A stretch of 58,639 bases of DNA, taken from the IMG/VR virus record IMGVR_UViG_3300034064_000176, positions 1 to 58,639 of that record; one strand, 5' to 3'. Origin of the DNA: a virus. Made by a program: the position numbers and the translations under genes. The number at the start of each line of letters is the position of its first letter. Within the stretch, counting starts at the first letter, position 1. Below are positions 27,969-39,354 of the stretch, one piece after another. Below the pieces are notes generated by a model that searched no databases, had not been told where the DNA came from, and saw only the letters and a list, made by a program, of their open reading frames with translations.

Positions 27969-28286
27969 ATGATGCTTTACTCCAAAAACGGATCAATACC
28001 CAAACCGCAAACGGATGGCACGGATGGTTGGATTGAAGTGCCTGAGCCACCCACGGCAGCAGACGGTCAGGAAGTTGTTTGGTGGTTTCCACCGGGATGG
28101 GTTGTCCGTCCTGTAAAGCCTGCGGATGAGGCTGGCTTTGTGTGGAACTGGTCTCAATCCAATGAGGCGTGGATCAAGTCTGAAGCGCCCGACCAAACTG
28201 TTGAACCCCTGCAAACCATTACGCTTGACGCTGCTACAGCGGGGATTGTATTAAGCAGCTTTACCGCTGGCGAAACGATTATTTAG
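27969..28286 (+). CDS. Small Trp/Pro-rich tail-region protein, 105 residues
   Basis: MMLYSKNGSIPKPQTDGTDG, then VVWWFPPGWVV and FVWNWSQ, aromatic and acidic. RBS caagga. Proteins of this pattern follow fibre genes in related phages, so a fibre-tip or assembly role is plausible, not shown. Confidence 0.58.
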   Translation: MMLYSKNGSIPKPQTDGTDGWIEVPEPPTAADGQEVVWWFPPGWVVRPVKPADEAGFVWNWSQSNEAWIKSEAPDQTVEPLQTITLDAATAGIVLSSFTAGETII

Positions 28287-28294
28287 GAGGCTTT

Positions 28295-28456
28295 ATGACC
28301 CTTAACCTACCCATTGACCTTGCCAATCAGATCATTGGCTACCTGGGCACCCGTCCGTACCAAGAAGTGTATCAACTGATTGACGGTATGAAAGAAGCCG
28401 CAAAGCCGCCGGTTACGGGTTTGCATGAGGTTCCACGGGAGCAAGAGGCTGCGTGA
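28295..28456 (+). CDS. Small protein, 53 residues
   Basis: MTLNLPIDLANQIIGYLGTR, then a helix YQEVYQLIDGMKEA. A strong AGGAGG lies 4 bases before the ATG. The stop overlaps the next start (TGATG type). Function unknown; first gene of the lysis-region cluster. Confidence 0.58.
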   Translation: MTLNLPIDLANQIIGYLGTRPYQEVYQLIDGMKEAAKPPVTGLHEVPREQEAA

Positions 28457-28653
28457 TGAGTGATGACCTGGACAAGCGCTTATCGGTACATGAAGCGGTT
28501 TGCGCCCAACGCTACGAGAACATCGAGAAACGCCTCGGTGATGGAAGCAAGCGCATGCGTCACATTGAGTGGCTGCTTTACATCACGATTGCGGCGGTCC
28601 TGCTTGGTCCAGGTGTCGCGGCCATGTTCGTTAAAAAGCTCCTGGGCATATGA
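28456..28653 (+). CDS. Small membrane protein, XhlA-like (lysis)
   Basis: 65 residues: an N-terminal coiled-coil (LSVHEAVCAQRYENIEKR) and one transmembrane helix (IEWLLYITIAAVLLGPGVAA) followed by KK. This layout matches XhlA/haemolysin-type lysis proteins. The ATG at 28456 is preferred over the GTG one codon earlier. It precedes further membrane proteins and the endolysin, so a role in lysis is likely. Confidence 0.6.
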   Translation: MSDDLDKRLSVHEAVCAQRYENIEKRLGDGSKRMRHIEWLLYITIAAVLLGPGVAAMFVKKLLGI

Positions 28654-29078
28654 TGGACGATAAAACCCACGAGTTGGCGGTTCTTAAGGCGCAAGCCAAG
28701 ATCCGGCTTGAAGAACTTAAAGCGCAAGACTCGGCCAAAGAAGTAGCAGGAAAAGCCATTGGCGAAGATGGGCTGCTTTATATCTTCCTGATCGTGCTCG
28801 TGGGTGTCGGTGCATCGTTATTCCTTGAGGGCGAGAAGATCGCCGCTGTAATGGGCCTGCTAGGCGCTTCGTTGACAGCCTTGATCCAAATGCTTAATGG
28901 CATTGCTGGAACCGCGCCAAAGCAGGAAAAACCCGAGTTCGAGGTCATCAAGGACCTTATCACCCGTCTGGACAAGTTGGACCGTGCCGAGCCGCCTATG
29001 CAGGTTGATGTTGAAGGCAGCAAGGTAACAGTCAAGAAGGGTGCCGACATCGTAACTGCTAAGGGTAACCATGTTTGA
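28650..29078 (+). CDS. Membrane protein, holin candidate
   Basis: 142 residues. After an N-terminal helix (ELAVLKAQAKIRLEEL), two hydrophobic helices lie at about 45-62 (LLYIFLIVLVGVGASLFL) and 66-90 (AAVMGLLGASLTALIQML), then a charged cytoplasmic tail. Overlaps upstream by 4 bases and downstream by 8. A hairpin-type holin is possible. Confidence 0.55.
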   Translation: MMDDKTHELAVLKAQAKIRLEELKAQDSAKEVAGKAIGEDGLLYIFLIVLVGVGASLFLEGEKIAAVMGLLGASLTALIQMLNGIAGTAPKQEKPEFEVIKDLITRLDKLDRAEPPMQVDVEGSKVTVKKGADIVTAKGNHV

Positions 29079-29559
29079 ACTACTTGGCGGCGGTCTCCTG
29101 GGCTCCATCTTCGGTGGCTTGTTTAGGCTTGCGCCGGAGGTATTGAAGTTCCTGGACAAGAAGAACGAGCGCCAGCACGAGTTATCCATGTTCCAACTCC
29201 AAACCGACCTCGAAAAAATGAGGGGCGAGTTCAAGATGGAGGAAAAGTATGTTGACTACAGCATTCAACAAATGGACACGATCAAGGAGGCATTTAAGGA
29301 GCAGGCTCAGACTGCAAAGGAGGCAGGTTGGCTGGCTTCTTTTGTCACTGCTATCACCCGTCCTGGCCTCACTTGGATTGCTTTTGGGGTTTATGTTGCT
29401 GTTAAAGCTGCTGGCTTAACGATTGCCTTTCAGACCAACGCGAACTGGGCAGAGGTCTTAACCAAGTCCTATGACGAGGATGACTTCGCCATGCTGAACA
29501 TGATGCTTACGTTCTGGTTTGTAGGACGATCGATTGAGAAGTACAACAAAGGTGGATAG
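29071..29559 (+). CDS. Membrane protein of the lysis cassette, holin candidate
   Basis: 162 residues. A glycine-rich amphipathic start (MFELLGGGLLGSIFGGLFRL), a long charged helix (about 30-85), then hydrophobic helices at about 97-118 (GLTWIAFGVYVAVKAAGLTI) and 140-152 (MLNMMLTFWFVG). Ends with KYNKGG. Small proteins like this sit beside endolysins in many phages. Which neighbour is the true holin cannot be decided from sequence. Confidence 0.55.
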   Translation: MFELLGGGLLGSIFGGLFRLAPEVLKFLDKKNERQHELSMFQLQTDLEKMRGEFKMEEKYVDYSIQQMDTIKEAFKEQAQTAKEAGWLASFVTAITRPGLTWIAFGVYVAVKAAGLTIAFQTNANWAEVLTKSYDEDDFAMLNMMLTFWFVGRSIEKYNKGG

Positions 29560-29561
29560 TC

Positions 29562-29744
29562 GTGGAAGCCTTGATCGATTCCCTCGCAAGGGTTTGGTTC
29601 TTGGGGGTTGCGCTTGTTGGCGTGGCCGTTTATGCCGTGACCATTAAGACTCGGCTTGATTACCTTGAGAAGGACCACGACAGGCAAATCCACGCGCTTT
29701 GGGAACATGTCAACCGATTGATCAAAGAGAAGTCCAGTGAATGA
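29562..29744 (+). CDS. Single-span membrane protein, spanin-like
   Basis: 60 residues starting at GTG. One transmembrane helix (WFLGVALVGVAVYAVTI) then a charged coiled-coil (KTRLDYLEKDHDRQIHALW). Type II topology with a periplasmic helix is typical of inner-membrane spanins, though it is short. No lipoprotein partner was seen. Confidence 0.5.
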   Translation: MEALIDSLARVWFLGVALVGVAVYAVTIKTRLDYLEKDHDRQIHALWEHVNRLIKEKSSE

Positions 29745-30204
29745 GGCTAAGAAGCTTTGCAAGGATGTACTGATCAAGCCCTTTGAAGGGCTGGCAAAGC
29801 GTTTGCCTGATGGCCGTGTAACAGCCTATCCCGACCCTGGGACTCGTGGCCATCCTTGGACCATAGGATGGGGTGCTACGGGCCCAGAAATCAATCCTGG
29901 GACCATCTGGACGATCGAGCAGTGCGAGGACGCCCTAGACCACCACGTCGAATATTTCGTGCGGGGTTTGCTCAAGATGTCGCCCAGCCTGTCAAAAGCG
30001 ATCCCAAGGCGCATGGCAGCGGTTACAAGCTGGGCCTATAACTGCGGCCTTGGTAACTACAGGGTGAGCACCTTCAAAAAGCGCATCGACGCCGATAACT
30101 GGGATGGTGCCGCGGATGAGTGCCTGAAATGGAATAAAGCCGCTGGCAGGGTTTTGCCAGGACTAACCCGTAGGAGGGCGGCCGAGGCCGCGTTAATGCG
30201 ATGA
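29737..30204 (+). CDS. Endolysin, GH24 lysozyme
   Basis: 155-residue muramidase that cleaves peptidoglycan. The catalytic triad is visible as E17 (KPFEGL), D33 (AYPDP) and T42 (WTIGWG). SWAYNCGLGNY and the C-terminal GLTRRRAAE motif are family hallmarks. There is no signal peptide or SAR anchor, so export needs a holin. The start is GTG, overlapping the upstream gene by 8 bases. Confidence 0.93.
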   Translation: MNEAKKLCKDVLIKPFEGLAKRLPDGRVTAYPDPGTRGHPWTIGWGATGPEINPGTIWTIEQCEDALDHHVEYFVRGLLKMSPSLSKAIPRRMAAVTSWAYNCGLGNYRVSTFKKRIDADNWDGAADECLKWNKAAGRVLPGLTRRRAAEAALMR

Positions 30205-30602
30205 GTTCAGCGATCAAGTCAGATCCGGCCAAGTGGAAGCGCATTGTGGCGTCCGTAAAAGCCTCCGATAAAGGCGGCGATCCAGGCCAATGGAGCGCCC
30301 GCAAGGCTCAGTTAGCGACCCAGAAGTACAAAGCTTCGGGTGGGGGTTACAAAGGTCCCAAAAAGGCGGATAATTCGCTCTCAAAGTGGACGAGCGAGGA
30401 TTGGGGTACAAAATCCGGTAAGCCTTCCACGCAAGGGCCTAAGGCCACCGGTGAACGGTACCTGCCCCGGAGAGCGCGAGAGGCGCTTTCGCCTGCTGAG
30501 TATGCAGCCACCACACGCGCTAAGCGTGAGGGTACCAAGTCCGGTAAGCAATTTGTCGCTCAACCCTCGAAGATCCGCGAGAAAACTGCAAGGTACCGAT
30601 AA
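30201..30602 (+). CDS. Basic protein, DUF5872-like
   Basis: 133 residues. The first half (KRIVASVKASDKGGDPGQWSA, RKAQLATQKYKASGGGY) resembles DUF5872; the second half (LSKWTSEDWGTKSGKPSTQG, GERYLPRRAREALSPAEYAA) is another module common in phage and large-virus proteins. Very basic. Overlaps the endolysin by 4 bases and the adaptor by 1. Function unknown. Confidence 0.65.
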   Translation: MSSAIKSDPAKWKRIVASVKASDKGGDPGQWSARKAQLATQKYKASGGGYKGPKKADNSLSKWTSEDWGTKSGKPSTQGPKATGERYLPRRAREALSPAEYAATTRAKREGTKSGKQFVAQPSKIREKTARYR

Positions 30603-31231
30603 TGGCTGTCACCATGACCTACACGTCCCTGGTAGCGGATGTCACGCTCTACCTGGAACGCTCGGACGCGCAGACGATCAATCAGATCCCGTCTTTTATC
30701 AACCTCGCCGAGTCGATTATCTCCGACGAGCTAAAGATCCTTGGTCAGCAGCAAACTGTTTCCACGACCTTGGTGCAGGGTGACCCAACGCTTCAAAAGC
30801 CAACCCGCTGGAGGAAAACGACCTCCATGAATGTAACGGTGGCCGGGGAGCGTTTCCCATTATTGCTTCGTAAGTATGAATACATGCGCAATTACTGGCC
30901 CGATCCAACGCAAGAGGACGTGCCAAAATACTATGGCGACTACGACTTCGATCATTGGCTTATTGCGCCAACGCCAAGCGATGATTATGCGATTGAGATC
31001 CTTTACTACGAGAAGATCCAGCCGCTAGACGCAACCAATCAAACGAACTGGTTCACGATCAACGCGCCTCAGGCAATGTTGTACGGCACGCTCCTGCAAG
31101 CGATGCCCTTCTTGAAGAACGATTCTCGAGTTCAGCTTTGGCAAGCCCTGTACGACCGTGCGGTACAGACGCTCAAGCTTGAGAACGATACTCGCACGAT
31201 CGATCGATCTGCTACGGTGCAAGAAGTATGA
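30602..31231 (+). CDS. Head-tail adaptor, T7 gp11/P22 gp4-like
   Basis: 209 residues: helical start (YTSLVADVTLYLERSDAQTI, PSFINLAESIISDELKI), a beta region with RKYEYMRNYW and PKYYGDYDFDHWLIAP, and helical end with LLQAMPFLKNDSRVQLW. This is the tail-tubular/adaptor pattern. It is the second adaptor-like gene of the genome; the first, at 18165, carries an extra domain. Confidence 0.7.
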   Translation: MAVTMTYTSLVADVTLYLERSDAQTINQIPSFINLAESIISDELKILGQQQTVSTTLVQGDPTLQKPTRWRKTTSMNVTVAGERFPLLLRKYEYMRNYWPDPTQEDVPKYYGDYDFDHWLIAPTPSDDYAIEILYYEKIQPLDATNQTNWFTINAPQAMLYGTLLQAMPFLKNDSRVQLWQALYDRAVQTLKLENDTRTIDRSATVQEV

Positions 31232-32436
31232 CCTCATACGTTAGTGTTTTCACGGGCGACGTCATCCAACCGACAGACGTCAGTTATAAATCGTTTTCCA
31301 TATCGGCAAACCTTGTCCTGTTTTGGCCGCAAGATGGTGATGCTGCTGGCGATTACGCTGCCAGGGTCATGCAGATCTCGGCATCAACGACAAGCCTGTC
31401 GGTATATATGCCGCCTGCCAATCAAACTTCGGTTGGCACGGACTCGCTTATTAGAAACACCGGCTCAAATACTTTCACGGTCCGCGACTACGCTGGTAAC
31501 ACCATCGTAGCCGTTGCCGCCGGTGAGGCTAAATACATTTATGTAACGGATAATTCCACAGCCGCTGGAACCTGGGGCGTTATTGCTTTTGGCGTGGGAT
31601 CAAGCTCAGCCGATGCCGCATCGCTTGCTGGATATGGCCTTAAAGCCATAACAACAACGCTTAACCAGTCTCATCCTGTTGCAACGGTTACCAGCACTTT
31701 TACTGCCGACGCAACCTATCGGGCCAAGGCAATAGTTTGGACTGGCGGCGTTGGCACGCTTAACCTTACCGCGGCCGCAACACTCGGTGACGATTGGTTC
31801 ATGATGATCCGCAACGGCGGAACCGGGTTGCTGACCATTGACCCTAATAGCTCTGAACTCATCAATGGTTCGGCAAGCCTTGCCTTGCAGATTGGAGACT
31901 CGGCTTTTATCTGCTGCTCGGGTACCGCGTTTTATACCGTTGGGCTTGGCCAGGAAACGACATTTGCGTACTCTCAATTAACCCTTCCGGTTACTTCGGG
32001 ATCAACCTACACGCTTACACCGGCCCAGGCCCAAAACACGATCATCAAGGTCACAGGGACCTCGATTAACAGTAACGTGACGGTCGTCCTTCCTGCTGCG
32101 GTTCAGGTTTACTTTGCCTTAAATCAAACATCTGGAACGGCAAACGTCATTTTCACGACTAACGTCGGAGGCGGTACTAATTCCTCGTTGGCGGCTTCTC
32201 AACAAGCCACGTTGGTTTGCGACTCCGTTAATGTCTTGAACGCAACCACGGTTATTACCGGTGGATCTGCGATCTCAATCATTGATGGGTCTGCTGCGTC
32301 TCCGGCCTTGAACTTTACCAATGAGACCAATACTGGTATGTACCGGCCAACCGGCGGATCGGCTATTGGTATGTCTATTGGCGGCACAGCCAAGATGCTA
32401 CTAACAACCGATGGATTGGCTGGAGGTGCGTTTTAA
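31228..32436 (+). CDS. Tail fibre-like protein, 402 residues
   Basis: Beta-rich, Thr/Ser/Gly-rich. Contains VYMPPANQTSVGTDSLIRN, which resembles fibre modules, and ends GLAGGAF, matching the GGAF end of the 19545 fibre. Overlaps the adaptor by 4 bases and the tail hub by 1. Probably attaches to the tail hub encoded next. Confidence 0.62.
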   Translation: MTSYVSVFTGDVIQPTDVSYKSFSISANLVLFWPQDGDAAGDYAARVMQISASTTSLSVYMPPANQTSVGTDSLIRNTGSNTFTVRDYAGNTIVAVAAGEAKYIYVTDNSTAAGTWGVIAFGVGSSSADAASLAGYGLKAITTTLNQSHPVATVTSTFTADATYRAKAIVWTGGVGTLNLTAAATLGDDWFMMIRNGGTGLLTIDPNSSELINGSASLALQIGDSAFICCSGTAFYTVGLGQETTFAYSQLTLPVTSGSTYTLTPAQAQNTIIKVTGTSINSNVTVVLPAAVQVYFALNQTSGTANVIFTTNVGGGTNSSLAASQQATLVCDSVNVLNATTVITGGSAISIIDGSAASPALNFTNETNTGMYRPTGGSAIGMSIGGTAKMLLTTDGLAGGAF

Positions 32437-34523
32437 TGACTGAAAAAGTCATTACGATCAATACCCAGCCTGGGATACGCCGGGACGGTACCGTTTTGGA
32501 CGGGGATCAATACTCTGATGGCTTATGGGTACGCTTTCAGCGCGGACGGCCTAGAAAAGTCCTTGGCGTTAAGCGGATCTCCAATCAGATCTATGGCCCG
32601 ACTCGAGGGATGTTCGTTGATTCCAGCAACGGCATTAACAACATCTTTACGTCCTACGCTTCAGGCATTCAGGTTATTGGCGTCGATAACAACGGCGTCG
32701 GTGCTGGCGTCTCTAATTTCACCTTTACGGGACCGGCAGCAACGCTTGGAACGCTTGTAGGCGGTACGGGTTATACCAACGGCACCTATAACGGCGTGGC
32801 CATGACCGGAGGTACCGGAACCGGCCTTTATTGCAACATCACGATCGCTGGCGGGTCCGTAACGTCAGTCGTTATTACAACAACCGGCCCGATTTTGACG
32901 CTCGGAACCATTACGGGCGGATCTGCATACACAAACGGCACTTATACCGACGTTCCTCTTACTGGAGGCCTCGGTTCAGGAGCCATTGCGACGGTCACAA
33001 TCTCCGCCGGGGCGGTCACAGCGGTCGCTTTAACCGATTTAGGCGCCGGATACACCCCTGGTGACGTGCTTTCAGCTACCACGGCCAATCTTGGCGGCAC
33101 TGGCTCAGGCTTTTCAGTGCCAGTTTCGACCATTACGGTCGCTTATACGCAATCAGGCGTCGGTTATACGGTCGGAAATTCGCTTTCGGCGAGTGCCACG
33201 AACCTTGGCGGGACTGTAACAACGCCATTTAGCATCCAAGTTGCGACTATTAGTTCGGTTTTCACTGCAAGCGCCAATAATGTTTATCAATTCGACTCTT
33301 CTTACGATTCGCAGGGTGGTGTAAATCAGCTTTTGGTCCACCCAGGGCAGAATCTGGCGCAGGTCGACTCGACAACCAACACGCCAGTGCTTTATGGCGC
33401 GATTACAGGGACGACATTGACCGAGCTTCGTGACGTCAGCGGTCCTGATCCGACGGGTGACATCGTCTCAGTCTCTGGTGGCGTTGTCGCCCTTCATCCG
33501 TACATCTTCGTTTACGGCAACTCGGGCTTGATCAAGAACAATTCCAAGGGTAACCCCCTGGACTGGAACTCAGCCGATGCCAACGAGGTCAACGTCGCTA
33601 CAGGCAAGATCGTCAAAGGCCTTCCGGTGCGAGGCGGCACGAACGCGCCCTCCGGTTTATTCTGGTCGCTTGATTCCCTGATTCGCGTCTCTTATATCGG
33701 CGCCCCGGATTACTGGCGCTACGACATTATTACCTCGCAGTCTTCGATTCTCTCGTCTTCGGGCGTTATCGAGTACGACGGGATCTATTACTGGTGCGGC
33801 GTTGATCGTTTCTTGATGTACAACGGCGTGGTTCAAGAGATCCCGAACCCGATGAACCAAAACTGGTTCTTCGACAATCTGAACTATACCCAGCGGCAGA
33901 AGGTCTGGGTTACCAAAGTACCAAGGTACGGTGAGATCTGGTGGTTCTACCCTCGAGGGTCGGCCACCGAATGTACCGATGCGATTATTTACAACGTCCG
34001 CGAAAAGACGTGGTACGACGCAGGCCAAAGCATTCACGCTCAACGCTCCTCGGGTTATTTCTCCCAGGTTTTCAAGTATCCGGTCGCCGGAGGCACTGAA
34101 GACATTGGCGGCGGATATACCAAGCTTTGGCAGCATGAGGTCGGCGTGGATGTTGTGGACGGCCCTTCGGTATCTGCCATCGACTCATATTTCACGACGC
34201 ACGACCTGTCCTGGGTGACTGGTAACCCTGCGCAGGAGGTCCCGATCGGGGACAATTTCTGGTCTCGCTTAGAGCGCGTGGAGCCTGATTTTCTGCAAGA
34301 CCAAGAGATGACCATGTACATCATTGGGCGTCCTTACGCGCAGGCAGCCGACGTTACAAGCGGACCTTATACGTTTGATGCAAGCACGACCAAGATCGAC
34401 TTAAAAGAACAGCGCCGGGAACTGAGGCTCAAGTTCGAGTCCAACATCATCGGCGGGGACTATCAAATGGGTCGCATTCTCTTGTCGCTCGATATGGGCG
34501 ATGTCAGGGGTTACACGCCATGA
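32436..34523 (+). CDS. Tail hub/stabilisation protein, P22 gp10-like, with inserted repeats
   Basis: 695 residues. The start (TINTQPGIRRDGTVLDGDQY, DGLWVRFQRGRPRKVLG) and the region after 270 (QLLVHPG, ALHPYIFVYGNSGLIKNN, YYWCGVDRFLMYNG, GEIWWFYPRG) match the beta-propeller tail protein of the P22 gp10 type. Residues about 95-265 are an insertion of three Gly/Thr-rich repeats (GGTGYTNGTY, GGSAYTNGTY, then AGYTPGD and VGYTVGN). It closes the tail exit until infection. Confidence 0.72.
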   Translation: MTEKVITINTQPGIRRDGTVLDGDQYSDGLWVRFQRGRPRKVLGVKRISNQIYGPTRGMFVDSSNGINNIFTSYASGIQVIGVDNNGVGAGVSNFTFTGPAATLGTLVGGTGYTNGTYNGVAMTGGTGTGLYCNITIAGGSVTSVVITTTGPILTLGTITGGSAYTNGTYTDVPLTGGLGSGAIATVTISAGAVTAVALTDLGAGYTPGDVLSATTANLGGTGSGFSVPVSTITVAYTQSGVGYTVGNSLSASATNLGGTVTTPFSIQVATISSVFTASANNVYQFDSSYDSQGGVNQLLVHPGQNLAQVDSTTNTPVLYGAITGTTLTELRDVSGPDPTGDIVSVSGGVVALHPYIFVYGNSGLIKNNSKGNPLDWNSADANEVNVATGKIVKGLPVRGGTNAPSGLFWSLDSLIRVSYIGAPDYWRYDIITSQSSILSSSGVIEYDGIYYWCGVDRFLMYNGVVQEIPNPMNQNWFFDNLNYTQRQKVWVTKVPRYGEIWWFYPRGSATECTDAIIYNVREKTWYDAGQSIHAQRSSGYFSQVFKYPVAGGTEDIGGGYTKLWQHEVGVDVVDGPSVSAIDSYFTTHDLSWVTGNPAQEVPIGDNFWSRLERVEPDFLQDQEMTMYIIGRPYAQAADVTSGPYTFDASTTKIDLKEQRRELRLKFESNIIGGDYQMGRILLSLDMGDVRGYTP

Positions 34524-34750
34524 CGCAGATCTACGACCCCCGGAACATGGAATGGTCCTACTGGAACGCGCTCATCGCGGAAAAGTACGAGGCCCAGCAG
34601 CTTATGTGGCCGGTACCCGAAGAGAACTGGAAGGACTTCGCGCTTTCGATCTGCTCGATCGCTTTGTTCTCAAACTATGGCGTACCGACCCCGCACGGGT
34701 TCGACCGATGGCAAGATTGGGCCTTCGCTTTCAATAACGCGGTGAACTAA
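34520..34750 (+). CDS. Small conserved tail protein, 76 residues
   Basis: MTQIYDPRNMEWSYWNALIA, rich in Trp and aromatic residues, ending WQDWAFAFNNAVN. Overlaps the tail hub by 4 bases and abuts the next gene. A small tail component is likely; function unknown. Confidence 0.6.
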   Translation: MTQIYDPRNMEWSYWNALIAEKYEAQQLMWPVPEENWKDFALSICSIALFSNYGVPTPHGFDRWQDWAFAFNNAVN

Positions 34751-38359
<3,609 letters not shown>

Positions 38360-38361
38360 TC

Positions 38362-39336
38362 ATGCCATTCGATTGGACCCAAGGCGCAGCGCCACCGCCG
38401 GTTAATATCAAGCAAGCCCAGTCGACTACGGCGCCTGGGTTTTATACCGACTACCTCAAGAAGCTTGGCAGTGCTGGCGAGGGCTTCCTTGGCACTGAGG
38501 CCCCTCAATACGCTGGGCAACAAGAACTGCAAACCACGGCCTTTGACGAGGCCAAGAATCGCATGTTTGGTGGCCAGGGATACCTGGACGCCGCCTCGAG
38601 GTTTGGTCAGGCCGGTGGTGCTACAACCGCTCAGCAATTGCAGGGCTATGACTACACCGACCCCGTAACTGGCGAGACGACCACGATGGGCGGGGGTTAT
38701 ATGAACCCCTACATCAAGGACGTTGTCTCGGAGATCAACCGACTAGGTCAGCGTCAAATGAAAGAGGCTCTGCCCGGAATGGGTGGCCTTGGCGTTGGGA
38801 CCGGTGGATTTGGTGGCAAGCGCGGTCTTCAGCAGGAAGGTATTGCTAAGCGTCAGGCTCTTGCGGATATTCTTGGTGCTCAGTCCGGTGCCTTATCCCA
38901 GGGTTATGACATGGCCTCCAAGCTTGCGGCGGGTGATCTTGGTCGTTACTTGCAAGGTGCTCAGACCATGGGTGCGCTTGGTCAGATTGCATCAGGTACC
39001 AATATTGCAGAATTGCAGAATCTGGCCTCATTAGGGGCCCAGCAGCAAGCGATCGCCCAAGGCGAAGAGAACTTCCCCTTGCAGACTGCGCAGGCCGTCT
39101 CAGGCCTTATGAGGGGCTATACGATGCCCACTGACACCTCGTCGACCTATGAAGGTCCGCTTGCCGGTCTTCAGTACAGCCCGTCGGGATTGCAGCAGGT
39201 CAGTACGCTTGCCGGTTTGTTTGCACCAACAGGCACTGGCGGCACGGGCGCATCGGCGATCGAAGGAATTATAAAGGCTGGGACTAGCGCAGTAGACGCT
39301 ATTGGTAGATTGTTTGGTGACAAACCCGGTGGCTGA
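38362..39336 (+). CDS. Internal virion/ejection protein candidate, 324 residues
   Basis: Ala/Gly/Gln-rich helical protein. Contains DEAKNRMFGGQGYLD, a glycine-rich stretch (GMGGLGVGTGGFGGKRG), then long helices (ALADILGAQSGALSQGYDMA). Such composition and position before a transglycosylase are typical of ejection proteins of podoviruses. RBS gaggt. Confidence 0.58.
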   Translation: MPFDWTQGAAPPPVNIKQAQSTTAPGFYTDYLKKLGSAGEGFLGTEAPQYAGQQELQTTAFDEAKNRMFGGQGYLDAASRFGQAGGATTAQQLQGYDYTDPVTGETTTMGGGYMNPYIKDVVSEINRLGQRQMKEALPGMGGLGVGTGGFGGKRGLQQEGIAKRQALADILGAQSGALSQGYDMASKLAAGDLGRYLQGAQTMGALGQIASGTNIAELQNLASLGAQQQAIAQGEENFPLQTAQAVSGLMRGYTMPTDTSSTYEGPLAGLQYSPSGLQQVSTLAGLFAPTGTGGTGASAIEGIIKAGTSAVDAIGRLFGDKPGG

Positions 39337-39354
39337 TCTTAATCGGAGATAACG

